From UBA4781 sp963674975 (lineage in GTDB: Bacteria; Chloroflexota; Anaerolineae; Anaerolineales; Anaerolineaceae), in NCBI GenBank assembly GCA_963674975.1, contig OY771913.1, forward strand, positions 806,001-870,000: DNA of 64,000 nt. The letters run 5' to 3'. Shown here one piece after another: positions 53,963 to 62,167 of this stretch. Numbering within the stretch: the first letter of the stretch is position 1; the number at the start of each line of letters is the position of its first letter. Under the pieces are notes generated by a model. It was not told where the DNA came from. It was given only the letters and a program-made list of their open reading frames with translations, and did not search any database. Made by a program: the position numbers and the translations under genes.

Positions 53963-55618
53963 TTACTCCTTATTATTGATAATTTCCCCGCCCAGCGAGA
54001 TGGCAGCATCCACCAGGCTGCTGTGGTTGCCCGCCGGCTGGTTCAGGTGATTGTTGTTCTTATTTTTTATCACTTCACATTCGACCAGGACATCGATATT
54101 CAATAATTCCTGGATCGCCTTCCTGGTGATCTCACGATTCATATCCGTATCCATCTTCGTTTTGAGCAGATCGCTTTCAAAGCCCAATTTCAGCTTATTT
54201 CCCGTCAGGTGGATCGATTTACAGGAATTGAGCAGTGCCTCGGTATGCGGTTTTTTCTGGCGCACCAGCGCGCGGATATCTTTCCAATTTTCACGGATAG
54301 CTGCCTCCGGAGAAGTACCGGAAGGTACAGCCTTTTTTTCGGGAACTTTTTCATTATCCTGTGCCGCGGGCTGTTCCACCTGCGCTTCAGGTTCTTTTTC
54401 TTTTTCCTCTCGCACAACAGGCTTCTGCGCTTCCTGCGGTTTCTTCTTTTCATCACTCGATCGGGCTGCCGGCTGCGGGGTTTTCTTCGGAGCAGGTGAA
54501 GCAACTGTTCTTTTTTGTTCTACCGGTTTTGGTGAGGCATCCCCCTCTTCCAGGCATTCCACCACTGCCAGTTCCAGCGCCAGGCTGGGCTGCCAGCGGG
54601 AGCCGAGATTATGCAGCGCCTGGTTAAAAATGCGGATCCAGACTGCCAGTTTTTCAACGCTTACTGCACTGCCATGCGCCTGCATGGTTTGCTTCAGTTC
54701 CTGCGTCGCTTCCACATCCCTGCTGTTCCCGATCTTCATCAACATCACCTCGCGCAGGTAATCAACGATCTGGTTGGAAAACTGCCTTCCATCCGTGCCG
54801 CTGTCTAGCGCGGCATGCACCGCATTGATCGCCTGATCGGGTGCTTCTTTCAATAAAGCATCCACCATCTCGATCACCTTCTCGTTGGATGAAGTTCCCA
54901 GTATTTCTTCGGTGAGCGCGAGGGTGATCTTTTCACCGGTAGAAGCGATCTGATCCAGCAAAGAAATGGCATCGCGCATACTGCCGGTTGCCTGCCGGGC
55001 AATGAGGGTAAGCGCATCCATCTCGAATTCCAGCTTTTCCGCTTCGGCAATATCTTTCAATTGAGCGGTAATGTAATTCAGAGGGATCTGTCGGAACTCG
55101 TAGCGCTGGCAGCGGGAAAGCACCGTGGCGGGGATCTTGTGAATTTCGGTGGTCGCCAGGACGAAAATGGCATGCGCGGGGGGTTCTTCGAGCGTTTTCA
55201 ACAGCGCGTTGAAAGCAGCCGTTGAAAGCATGTGCACTTCATCGATGATGTACACCTTGTAGCTGCCCTGCGAGGGAGAAAAATTGATCTTTTCGCGCAG
55301 GTCGCGCACATCATCCACACTGGTGTTTGATGCGGCGTCGATCTCGATCAGATCCAGAAACCTGCCGGCATTCACCGCCTTGCAGTTATCGCACTGCTCG
55401 CAGGGGTGGGTCGTTGGATCTTCATTGGTGCAGTTGACCGCTTTCGCCAGAATGCGGGCTGTAGAAGTTTTGCCTGTCCCCCGCGGTCCTGAAAAAAGGT
55501 AGGCGTGTGCCTGCTTATCCTGTGCGACGGCGTTGCGCAGGGTGCGCACAATTGCATCCTGCCCCACCACCTCATCCCAGGTTGACGGTCTCCATTTACG
55601 ATAATACGCTTGAGTCAT
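53963..55618 (-). CDS. dnaX: DNA polymerase III subunits gamma and tau
   Basis: A 551-residue clamp-loader ATPase. Walker A is LFSGPRGTGKTSTARIL; the zinc motif CTNEDPTTHPCEQCDNC follows; IDEVHMLSTAAFNALLKTLE is Walker B with the DEAD-like box, and LSRCQRYEFR the arginine finger/sensor. Residues about 370-460 are a Lys/Glu/Pro-rich linker (tau region), then a C-terminal domain (AIRENWKDIRALVRQKKP to the end). The protein is shorter than E. coli tau. No obvious programmed frameshift heptamer was noted. Confidence 0.96.
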   Translation of the reverse strand: MTQAYYRKWRPSTWDEVVGQDAIVRTLRNAVAQDKQAHAYLFSGPRGTGKTSTARILAKAVNCTNEDPTTHPCEQCDNCKAVNAGRFLDLIEIDAASNTSVDDVRDLREKINFSPSQGSYKVYIIDEVHMLSTAAFNALLKTLEEPPAHAIFVLATTEIHKIPATVLSRCQRYEFRQIPLNYITAQLKDIAEAEKLEFEMDALTLIARQATGSMRDAISLLDQIASTGEKITLALTEEILGTSSNEKVIEMVDALLKEAPDQAINAVHAALDSGTDGRQFSNQIVDYLREVMLMKIGNSRDVEATQELKQTMQAHGSAVSVEKLAVWIRIFNQALHNLGSRWQPSLALELAVVECLEEGDASPKPVEQKRTVASPAPKKTPQPAARSSDEKKKPQEAQKPVVREEKEKEPEAQVEQPAAQDNEKVPEKKAVPSGTSPEAAIRENWKDIRALVRQKKPHTEALLNSCKSIHLTGNKLKLGFESDLLKTKMDTDMNREITRKAIQELLNIDVLVECEVIKNKNNNHLNQPAGNHSSLVDAAISLGGEIINNKE

Positions 55619-55757
55619 ACCGATCCTTTATTTAAAAATATGCTTACAGGAATTATAGCCATAAAATCATGCTCTGGATTTTAAAAGATGTATTTTCCTC
55701 CATTTTTTCTAATATTTCGTTAATATCTATTCGGATAATTTAGATATACTATATCCT

Positions 55758-55892
55758 CGATACCAAAGACTCTTATTATTATGGTATCGCCACCAATCAA
55801 CAGCGCATCCCTCCTTGTGCTGTTCAACTCCTCCGGGAGAACTGGTGGCAAACCCTCCTTTGGACTGCCGGCGATGAGCCGGCAGTATTTTT
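55758..55892 (+). ncRNA. Candidate structured small RNA with Shine-Dalgarno-complementary loops
   Basis: Between dnaX and tRNA-Glu lies a chain of stems: CGATACC/GGTATCG (55758-55764, 55783-55789); an enclosing stem GCCACCA/TGGTGGC (55789-55795, 55843-55849) that holds two hairpins, AACAGCGCA/TGTGCTGTT with loop TCCCTCCT and CTCC/GGAG with loop TCCG; then a single-stranded CCCTCCTT and a strong terminator. Three segments (TCCCTCCT, CTCCTCC, CCCTCCTT) are complementary to ribosome-binding sites. No known RNA family is recognised and no gene follows on this strand, so it appears to be an independent RNA. The promoter is unclear. Confidence 0.6.
55865..55892 (+). terminator. Intrinsic terminator of the candidate small RNA
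   Basis: CTGCCGGC and GCCGGCAG form an 8-bp GC-rich stem with loop GATGA, followed by TATTTTT. No protein gene ends upstream on the plus strand, which is why a non-coding transcript is proposed. Confidence 0.88.
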
Positions 55893-55907
55893 ATGCGTTT
55901 TAATGCT

Positions 55908-56051
55908 TCTCCCCTATGCGCAGCATGGGGGAGACAGAGAGGGGGCAAAAAAATAGGAAGAGTGAGTTCCCAATACCCACACCATTGCGACTTATGAAGT
56001 GATATTCAAACGAAATGGAGAGATTCTTCGGTCGCTGCGCTCCCTCTGAAT
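55908..56051. repeat. REP-like palindromes between the small RNA and tRNA-Glu
   Basis: Two separate dyads. 55908-55934 has arms TCTCCCCTATGC and GCATGGGGGAGA (12 bp with one G-U, loop of three). 56023-56051 is an imperfect palindrome beginning ATTCTTCGG and ending CCTCTGAAT with GC-rich middle. Both look like dispersed intergenic repeats of the REP or MITE-remnant kind, though only single copies are seen in this window. No gene is seen in this stretch. Confidence 0.5.
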
Positions 56052-56094
56052 GAAATTGCGTGAGAATAAACAACAGACCTTCAGCACAGCAGGA

Positions 56095-56123
56095 TTGACA
56101 ACCCAAAATGCGCATGCTACAAT
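56095..56123 (+). promoter_or_regulatory. Promoter of tRNA-Glu
   Basis: Consensus TTGACA (56095-56100), 17-base spacer, TACAAT (56118-56123); the tRNA starts 12 bases later. Confidence 0.85.
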
Positions 56124-56135
56124 TCGACACTGCCC

Positions 56136-56208
56136 GCCCCCATCGTCTAGCGGCCTAGGACGTGGCCCTCTCAAGGCCAAAACAGGGGTTCGAGTCCCCT
56201 TGGGGGCA
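56136..56208 (+). tRNA. tRNA-Glu(CTC)
   Basis: Acceptor arms GCCCCCA/TGGGGGC pair fully. The anticodon stem TGGCC/GGCCA carries the loop CTCTCAA with anticodon CTC, and the T arm AGGGG/CCCCT has TTCGAGT. CCA is not encoded. A T-rich tract follows at once. Confidence 0.95.
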
Positions 56209-56273
56209 TATTTTTTTTAACTTCTGTCCCTTGATCCCCTGCAATAAAGCAATTCCATAATTTAACTGCATGC

Positions 56274-56302
56274 TTGACAACCCTGTTTCCAGATGATACA
56301 TT
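56274..56302 (+). promoter_or_regulatory. Promoter candidate of the ABC-2 exporter operon
   Basis: TTGACA (56274-56279), 17 bases, TACATT (56297-56302). The -10 overlaps a tandem copy of GATACATT, which might be an operator. About 130 bases of leader lie before the ATPase gene. Confidence 0.6.
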
Positions 56303-56430
56303 GATACATTGCAGCATTTCAAGCAGGTCAACTTTCTTTCATCCTTCTACTCAGAGAAAGCTGGTCTTTTTTTTTGCCTCCCAAGAGATCCGCAAAAAAA
56401 TAATGAAATGCATTTTATAAGGAGAATTTC

Positions 56431-57303
56431 ATGAGCATTATTGAAACAAATCATCTCACGAAGTATTATGGGAAATCGAGAGGCATCATTGACGTTTCAT
56501 TCAAAGTTGAAGAAGGTGAAATCTTCGGTTTTATCGGTCCGAACGGGGCTGGAAAATCGACTACCATTCGCCTTTTCTTATCCCTGATCTACCCCACCAG
56601 CGGCAGTGCCACGATTTTTGGAAAAGACTGCATCCAGTACGGTCCGGAGATCAGGCAGCGCATCGGGTATCTGCCCTCCGAGGTTTTCTATTACGAAGAT
56701 ATGAAGGTGCTGGACCTGCTGCAGTATTCAGCCAGTTTCTATAAAAAGGACTGCTCGAAAAGACTGTATGAACTGGCAGACCTGATGGAACTTGATTTGA
56801 AAAGAAGGATCGATGACCTCTCCTACGGGAATAAGAAGAAAGTGGGTATTGTGCAGGGGCTGCTCCACCAGCCCGATCTGATCATCCTGGATGAACCCAC
56901 ATCCGGTCTCGATCCATTGATGCAGCAGAAATTTTTCAACTTGATCCGCGAAGAAAACAAGCGCGGAGCAACCATCTTCTTCTCCTCCCACATTCTGGGA
57001 GAAGTGCAGAGAATGTGCAGCCGTGTTGCCATCATCAAAGAAGGCAGTATTATCGACATCCAGGATATCAAAACCCTGCAGAAGAATAATTTCAAAAAAG
57101 TGCAGATCACAGCCGAGGGAGTTGATGAAAAGAGTTTCCGCATCAACGGCGTAAGCAACCTGTTGAAACTGGATGGGACGCTCAGCTTCTTTTTCAAGGG
57201 CGATATCAATAAGATCACACACCTGCTGAGCTCCAGCAAGATCAGCGACCTCACCATTGAAGATCTGAACCTGGAAGAGATCTTCATGCATTATTACGAA
57301 TAG
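56431..57303 (+). CDS. ABC-2 type exporter ATPase
   Basis: A 290-residue ATP-binding subunit. Walker A is FIGPNGAGKSTTIRLF, the signature is LSYGNKKKVGIVQGLL (a variant of LSGGQ), Walker B is LIILDEPTSGLDPL, and the His switch is in FFSSHILGEVQRM. The C-terminal domain of about 80 residues is typical of drug or antimicrobial-peptide exporters. AAGGAG precedes the ATG. It is the first of three genes with two permeases. The substrate cannot be told. Confidence 0.93.
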   Translation: MSIIETNHLTKYYGKSRGIIDVSFKVEEGEIFGFIGPNGAGKSTTIRLFLSLIYPTSGSATIFGKDCIQYGPEIRQRIGYLPSEVFYYEDMKVLDLLQYSASFYKKDCSKRLYELADLMELDLKRRIDDLSYGNKKKVGIVQGLLHQPDLIILDEPTSGLDPLMQQKFFNLIREENKRGATIFFSSHILGEVQRMCSRVAIIKEGSIIDIQDIKTLQKNNFKKVQITAEGVDEKSFRINGVSNLLKLDGTLSFFFKGDINKITHLLSSSKISDLTIEDLNLEEIFMHYYE

Positions 57304-57311
57304 GACCGGCA

Positions 57312-58115
57312 ATGAATATCTTCAAACATGAATTCAAAACAAAACTGCCCTCTGTTCTAACCTGGTCGCTCTCGATCGCTGCCCTGATCTTTCTCTTCAT
57401 GTCGCTGTTCAGCAATTTTTCAGCCAATGCGGCTTTGATGGATCAAATGACAGAAAGTTTCCCCGAGGAACTGCTTATCGCGTTTGGGATGCAGGATATG
57501 GATATGTCATCTGTGCTGGGATATTTCGCCATCCTGTTCGTCTTCTGCCAGATCTGTCTGGCGATCCAGGCTGCCAATTACGGTTTCGGGCTTGTCTCGA
57601 TCGAGGAAAGCGAATGGACAGCAGATTTCCTGTTATCCAAACCCATCAGCCGTTCCAGAATTCTTACTACAAAACTGCTGGCTGCTGTTCTCAGTCTTGC
57701 CCTTACCGAAGCATTCGCTTGGGTATGCAGTATTCTCGCTGTGAATCTTTTCCGCAGCGGGCAGGATTTTCAAATGAGCGCGCTGGTATCCCTTCTATCG
57801 AGCATGAGCGTTTTCCAGTTGTTCTTCCTGACCGTTGGAATGCTCATCTCGCTGCTGGTGAAGCGCGTGCGGAGCGTCACGCCTTTTTCCATGGGGCTGG
57901 TATTCGGACTGTATGCGCTGAACGCTTTCGGCAGCATGATCGGTGAGCAAAGCCTGGAAGTGATCTCACCCTTCAAACACTTCACTCCCAACTACATCAT
58001 TCGCCACGCCGCCTGGGAAATGCCGCTTGCCATGATCAGCGTAGCGTGTGTTGTGATCTCAATTATTGCCAGCTACCTTTTCTATCAGAAAAGGAATATC
58101 GCTTCTGCGGTATAG
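57312..58115 (+). CDS. ABC-2 type exporter permease 1
   Basis: A 267-residue membrane protein with six transmembrane segments. The N-terminal MNIFKHEFKTKLPSVLTWSL is typical of the ABC2_membrane group, and EESEWTADFLLSKPISRSRI marks the coupling helix facing the ATPase. It lies eight bases after the ATPase gene and 12 before the second permease, so the three are one operon. It probably pairs with permease 2 as a heterodimer. Confidence 0.88.
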   Translation: MNIFKHEFKTKLPSVLTWSLSIAALIFLFMSLFSNFSANAALMDQMTESFPEELLIAFGMQDMDMSSVLGYFAILFVFCQICLAIQAANYGFGLVSIEESEWTADFLLSKPISRSRILTTKLLAAVLSLALTEAFAWVCSILAVNLFRSGQDFQMSALVSLLSSMSVFQLFFLTVGMLISLLVKRVRSVTPFSMGLVFGLYALNAFGSMIGEQSLEVISPFKHFTPNYIIRHAAWEMPLAMISVACVVISIIASYLFYQKRNIASAV

Positions 58116-58127
58116 GGAGAGGATCCA

Positions 58128-58922
58128 ATGAATATCTTTGTACGAGAATTGCGCGCTAATTTTAAATCCCTGCTGATCTGGAGCGGGGTCGTGATCCTTT
58201 TCAGCATGGTGGGTTTCTCCAAGTTTTCCGCTTTTTATGAAAACCCGCAGCTTCTCACCGTGCTCGAAAGCATGCCCCCGGCTTTGCTTTCTGCACTGGA
58301 CATGAATTCTTTCAACCTGACCACGGTGACCGGATTTTTCGGCATTATGAATATTTATTTCAGCCTCATTCTGTCGATTTCCGCGGTCATGTGGGGCAGC
58401 GACATCATCTCTAAAGAAGAGAGAGATAAAACGGTCGAGTTTTCATTAACGCTGCCGGTAAAGCGCAGCCAGTTGATCAGCGGGAAATTCGCTGCGGTTC
58501 TGGTAAACAGCATCCTCCTGCTGCTGATCACTTGGGGAAGCACACTGGTGCTGGCTCAGAATTATCAACCGGACAGCGAATTCTATCATTTCGTCGCGCT
58601 CAATATACAGGGTTACTTCTTCCTGCAGTTGATCTTCATGGCAGCCGGCATCTTTTTGGGATGTATTGTAAAGAAGCACAAACGAGCCGGCTCTCTGGCA
58701 GTGTCAATTTTATTGGGCGGTTATTTCCTCTCCATCCTCATCGAATTCAGCACAAAATTAGATTTTTTGAAATATGTCACCCCATTCAAATATTTCGAAG
58801 CAGCTACCCTGCTGCGAGAATCCAGGTTAGACCCCCTTTTCATAGGGCTTTCTTTGATATTGACCATCGTTTTTCTGTGTGCGGCTTATTTATCATATTC
58901 AAAGCGGGACCTGTATATATAA
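58128..58922 (+). CDS. ABC-2 type exporter permease 2
   Basis: A 264-residue membrane protein with six transmembrane segments, paralogous to permease 1: MNIFVRELRANFKSLLIWSG at the start and KEERDKTVEFSLTLPVKRSQ as coupling helix. GGAGAGGATCC precedes the ATG. The C-terminus YLSYSKRDLYI matches the end pattern of this group. A strong terminator follows at 58941. Confidence 0.88.
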   Translation: MNIFVRELRANFKSLLIWSGVVILFSMVGFSKFSAFYENPQLLTVLESMPPALLSALDMNSFNLTTVTGFFGIMNIYFSLILSISAVMWGSDIISKEERDKTVEFSLTLPVKRSQLISGKFAAVLVNSILLLLITWGSTLVLAQNYQPDSEFYHFVALNIQGYFFLQLIFMAAGIFLGCIVKKHKRAGSLAVSILLGGYFLSILIEFSTKLDFLKYVTPFKYFEAATLLRESRLDPLFIGLSLILTIVFLCAAYLSYSKRDLYI

Positions 58923-58940
58923 TTTCCTCATGACGATCAA

Positions 58941-58980
58941 GAAGGCATTTATATAAATAGAGTAAATGCCTTCTTTTTTT
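58941..58980 (+). terminator. Terminator of the exporter operon
   Basis: GAAGGCATTTA and TAAATGCCTTC form a perfect 11-bp stem with an 11-base loop, followed by T7. Confidence 0.92.
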
Positions 58981-59115
58981 CTCGATAACTCTACAACCCA
59001 ATAATTCATACTTAAGAGTATCTTCAGCATTATAGAAAAATTAACATTTCCAGTATCCTCATAATCAGATTCGATTTAATGTATACTGAAAATCAGGAGT
59101 TAAAGAAAGCTGACT

Positions 59116-59568
59116 ATGAATAAAGAATCTATTCTCCAGCCTCTTACCCCTGACCTCATTCTAAAAATATGGACAAAAACATACAATGCACAGGGGAAAC
59201 CAGATTGGTCGCATATTTTTCCGTATTACCATGAAAACATCATTTTTGAAGACTGCATCCAGCGCATTGAAGGTATTGCGGCATTCAAGGCTTTATGCGA
59301 CCGCCTGACCAAACGCAGCAAGCAGCTGACGATGCAGATAACCACCATTGCCAGTCATGATGAACACATCTTCTTTGAATGGATCATGACCATTACCTTC
59401 AAGAAGAATCCGAACGCTCCCGTTTACGGCTGCACACATCTCACATTAGCTCCTGATGGACGCATTATTCACCAGCGAGATTATTATGACCTGTGGGGCG
59501 ATATTTTCAACGCCATTCCATGGTTCAAGAAACCCTATCGTAAATTCATGCATAAGAATTTTGGGTAA
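59116..59568 (+). CDS. NTF2-like (SnoaL-type) protein
   Basis: A 150-residue protein with a cone-shaped NTF2-like fold pattern: an N-terminal helix, YYHENIIFEDCIQRIEGIAA, a beta-rich middle (IFFEWIMTITFKKN, YGCTHLTLAPDGRIIHQRDY) and YDLWGDIFNAIPWF at the end. Members include isomerases and cyclases of steroid- and polyketide-type ligands as well as binding proteins. It lies nine bases before the SDR gene and is the first of three coupled genes, which suggests a shared hydrophobic substrate. A catalytic role is not shown. Confidence 0.75.
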   Translation: MNKESILQPLTPDLILKIWTKTYNAQGKPDWSHIFPYYHENIIFEDCIQRIEGIAAFKALCDRLTKRSKQLTMQITTIASHDEHIFFEWIMTITFKKNPNAPVYGCTHLTLAPDGRIIHQRDYYDLWGDIFNAIPWFKKPYRKFMHKNFG

Positions 59569-59577
59569 AAGGATCCT

Positions 59578-60513
59578 ATGAAACTTCCAGTTGAACTGCA
59601 GTTCATTGAAAATTCGAGAAAACCGCAGAAAACCACATCCACCCGGTTGGATGGAAAAATATGTATCATCACGGGCGCCACGTCAGGAGTGGGCTACGAA
59701 GCCGCCAAACGTCTGGCGCAGGCTGGGGCACAGCTAATTCTGGTCTGCCGCAATCCTGAAAAAGCATCCAATGTAAAAAAAGAAATTGAAGAGAAAAATC
59801 ACACGATGGTGGATATTGTGATCGCAGATTTTTCACGCATGCGCGAAGTACGGCAGGCAGCGGCAGCGATCCTTGAAAAATATCCGCGCATCGATGTTTT
59901 GATCAACAACGCCGGCGTACACATGCTGCGCCGCCGACTGACAGAAGATGGCTTTGAAACCGTGTTCGCGGTCAATCACCTGGCATCATTCCTCTTTACC
60001 CGATTACTGCTCGAACGAATGATCACCAGCGCGCCTTCCCGCATCATCCAGGTTAATTCTCAAGGTCACCGTTTTGGTGGGCTGAACCTGAACGATCTCA
60101 CATGGAAAAAACGTCCCTATATTGGTCTTCTCGCTTACGGGGCATCCAAAACCGCGCAGCTTTTTACAGTCTGGGAGCTGGCAGAAGCTCTGCAGGGAAG
60201 CGCTGTAACGATCAACGCCATGCATCCCGGTTCGGTCAGAACCAACATCGGGATGAATAATTGGCTGCCGTACCGTTTCTACAACCGATATATTCTGCGT
60301 CCATTTCTAAAAGATGCCGCTATTTCTAGTGAGGCAATTTACTATCTGGCAGCCGCACCGGAAATGGAAAAGGTCAACGGTAAGTTCTTTAATCTGACCA
60401 TTGAAGAAGTATCCGCTCCACATACCTGGAACCGCGAGCGTGGGAAACAGGTCATGTACATCAGCGAACAATTAACCGGTCTGGAACCATTTAGCAAAAG
60501 GAGTAAAACATGA
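59578..60513 (+). CDS. Short-chain dehydrogenase/reductase (retinol-dehydrogenase-like)
   Basis: A 311-residue NAD(P)-dependent oxidoreductase. The coenzyme motif is CIITGATSGVGYEAAKRLAQ (TGxxxGxG), NNAG is in DVLINNAGVHMLRR, and the catalytic Tyr/Lys are in LLAYGASKTAQLFTV. Length and the Ser in IIQVNSQGHR fit the retinol-dehydrogenase group of classical/extended SDRs. GGATCC precedes the ATG. It overlaps the next gene by four bases. The substrate is probably a lipid alcohol or ketone, given the flavoprotein that follows. Confidence 0.88.
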   Translation: MKLPVELQFIENSRKPQKTTSTRLDGKICIITGATSGVGYEAAKRLAQAGAQLILVCRNPEKASNVKKEIEEKNHTMVDIVIADFSRMREVRQAAAAILEKYPRIDVLINNAGVHMLRRRLTEDGFETVFAVNHLASFLFTRLLLERMITSAPSRIIQVNSQGHRFGGLNLNDLTWKKRPYIGLLAYGASKTAQLFTVWELAEALQGSAVTINAMHPGSVRTNIGMNNWLPYRFYNRYILRPFLKDAAISSEAIYYLAAAPEMEKVNGKFFNLTIEEVSAPHTWNRERGKQVMYISEQLTGLEPFSKRSKT

Positions 60514-62096
60514 TGTATGATGCTCTGGTAGTTGGAGGGGGGATGGCTGGGTTGATCGCTTCGGCATATCTGACAAAAAATGGTATACGAACGCTTCTAT
60601 GCGAAAAGGAAGATACACCGGGCGGTCTGGTGCGCACCTTCGAGCGCAGCGGCTTTCGATACGACGGGGGGATCAGAGCCCTTGAGAATTCTGGAATTCT
60701 TTTCCCAATGTTAAAACAGCTGGGAATTGATCTGGATTTTGTGAAGAACGAAGTGACCATCGGAGTTGAAGATAGGATCATTCACCTTAATGATGAAGAC
60801 AGCATCAATGATTATCGCGATCTCCTGCATCATTTTTATCCGGATTCCATCAATGATATCGATGCCATCATCATACAGATGAATAAAATTGCGCATTACA
60901 TGGATGTTCAGTATGGGATCGATAATCCCATGTTTCTGGATATCAAACAAGACCGGGATTATTTTATGAAGGTTGTCTTTCCGTGGATATTCAAGTATGC
61001 TGCCGCAAGCCCCCGGATCGCGGCATTGAATGTACCGGTGGTTGATTTTCTAAAACGCTATACACAAAACCAAAGCCTGATCGATATCATCTCCCAGCAC
61101 TTTTTCCAGGCTACACCCGCATTTTTTGCCCTCAGTTATATCAAGCTCTATCTTGACTATCATTATCCAATTGGCGGAACCGGGATACTGGTTCAAAAAT
61201 TAACAGCGCTTATCAAGGAACTTGGCGGGGAGATCAGAACCGGCACAGCCATCGTTTCCATCGACCCCACCAAACATACTGCCGCCACTGTGGAGGGAGA
61301 GATCATTTCTTACCGTCAACTGATCTGGGCAGCGGATCTGAAAACGCTCTACCGGATAATCGATCCCGCAACGATCATCGATCCGGGGATCAAGAAAGTA
61401 TTCACTGAAAGAAAAGACTCTCTTTCTGATAAAACCGGCGGCGATTCCATTTTCACTCTTTTTCTGGCGGTCGATCTCAACCCGAAATATTTCTCAGAAA
61501 AAGCAAGCGCACATTTCTTCTACACCCCGTATATCACCGGACAAACACAGGCAGGACCGGTTCCGCTGGGAAAAACGCGCGGTGATATCGAACAATGGCT
61601 GAAGAAATTCTATGAACTCACCACATACGAGATCTCGATCCCGGTACTGCGTGACAGCCACATGGCGCCAAAAGGAAAGACGGGATTGATCATCAGCCTG
61701 CTGTTTGATTTTCAATTAACCAAAAACATCCGGGAGCAGGGCTGGTATGACGAATTCAAACTGCTCAGCCAGAAGAAGATCATACAGGTGTTAGATGAAT
61801 CCATCTTCCACGGACTTGGGGCATCCGTGATCGAGCAGTTTTCTTCCACCCCGCTCACCATGCAGCAAACAGCCGGAACGCTGGATGGAGCGATCACCGG
61901 GTGGGCTTTCACCAATGATCCTATTCCGGCAGAAAGCCGCCTGCCAAAAGTGGCGAACGCGATCAAGACCCCTCTCCCCGATATCACTCAGGCAGGTCAG
62001 TGGACTTTCAGCCCCTCTGGTTTTCCTGTTGCCATTTTGACAGGGAAAATGGCAGCGGATCATGTCATCAAAAAATTGAAAAAAGACGGGAAATGA
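60510..62096 (+). CDS. Phytoene-desaturase/CrtISO/RetSat-like flavoprotein
   Basis: A 528-residue FAD enzyme of the phytoene-desaturase superfamily. The dinucleotide-binding motif is ALVVGGGMAGLIASAYLTKN, with EKEDTPGGLVRTFERSGFRY behind it. YPIGGTGILVQKLTALIKEL is the family motif near residue 220, and the C-terminal FAD motif is WTFSPSGFPVAILTGKMAAD. The length agrees with CrtISO/RetSat-type enzymes that isomerise or saturate polyenes. No other carotenoid gene is in the window, so a different isoprenoid or polyunsaturated lipid may be the substrate. It overlaps the SDR gene and is translationally coupled. Confidence 0.83.
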   Translation: MMYDALVVGGGMAGLIASAYLTKNGIRTLLCEKEDTPGGLVRTFERSGFRYDGGIRALENSGILFPMLKQLGIDLDFVKNEVTIGVEDRIIHLNDEDSINDYRDLLHHFYPDSINDIDAIIIQMNKIAHYMDVQYGIDNPMFLDIKQDRDYFMKVVFPWIFKYAAASPRIAALNVPVVDFLKRYTQNQSLIDIISQHFFQATPAFFALSYIKLYLDYHYPIGGTGILVQKLTALIKELGGEIRTGTAIVSIDPTKHTAATVEGEIISYRQLIWAADLKTLYRIIDPATIIDPGIKKVFTERKDSLSDKTGGDSIFTLFLAVDLNPKYFSEKASAHFFYTPYITGQTQAGPVPLGKTRGDIEQWLKKFYELTTYEISIPVLRDSHMAPKGKTGLIISLLFDFQLTKNIREQGWYDEFKLLSQKKIIQVLDESIFHGLGASVIEQFSSTPLTMQQTAGTLDGAITGWAFTNDPIPAESRLPKVANAIKTPLPDITQAGQWTFSPSGFPVAILTGKMAADHVIKKLKKDGK

Positions 62097-62167
62097 TCAT
62101 TGCTTCCCCTTGACCGGAGGTGAAAATTTCTTTCGGAAACCGTGATAGACTTTAGCTTGGATGACCT

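Noticed and set aside
55727..55948. Leftward open frame of 73 codons opposite the candidate small RNA
   Set aside because: It lies across the stem-loops and terminator, has low-complexity composition and no ribosome site; the RNA structure explains the stretch better.
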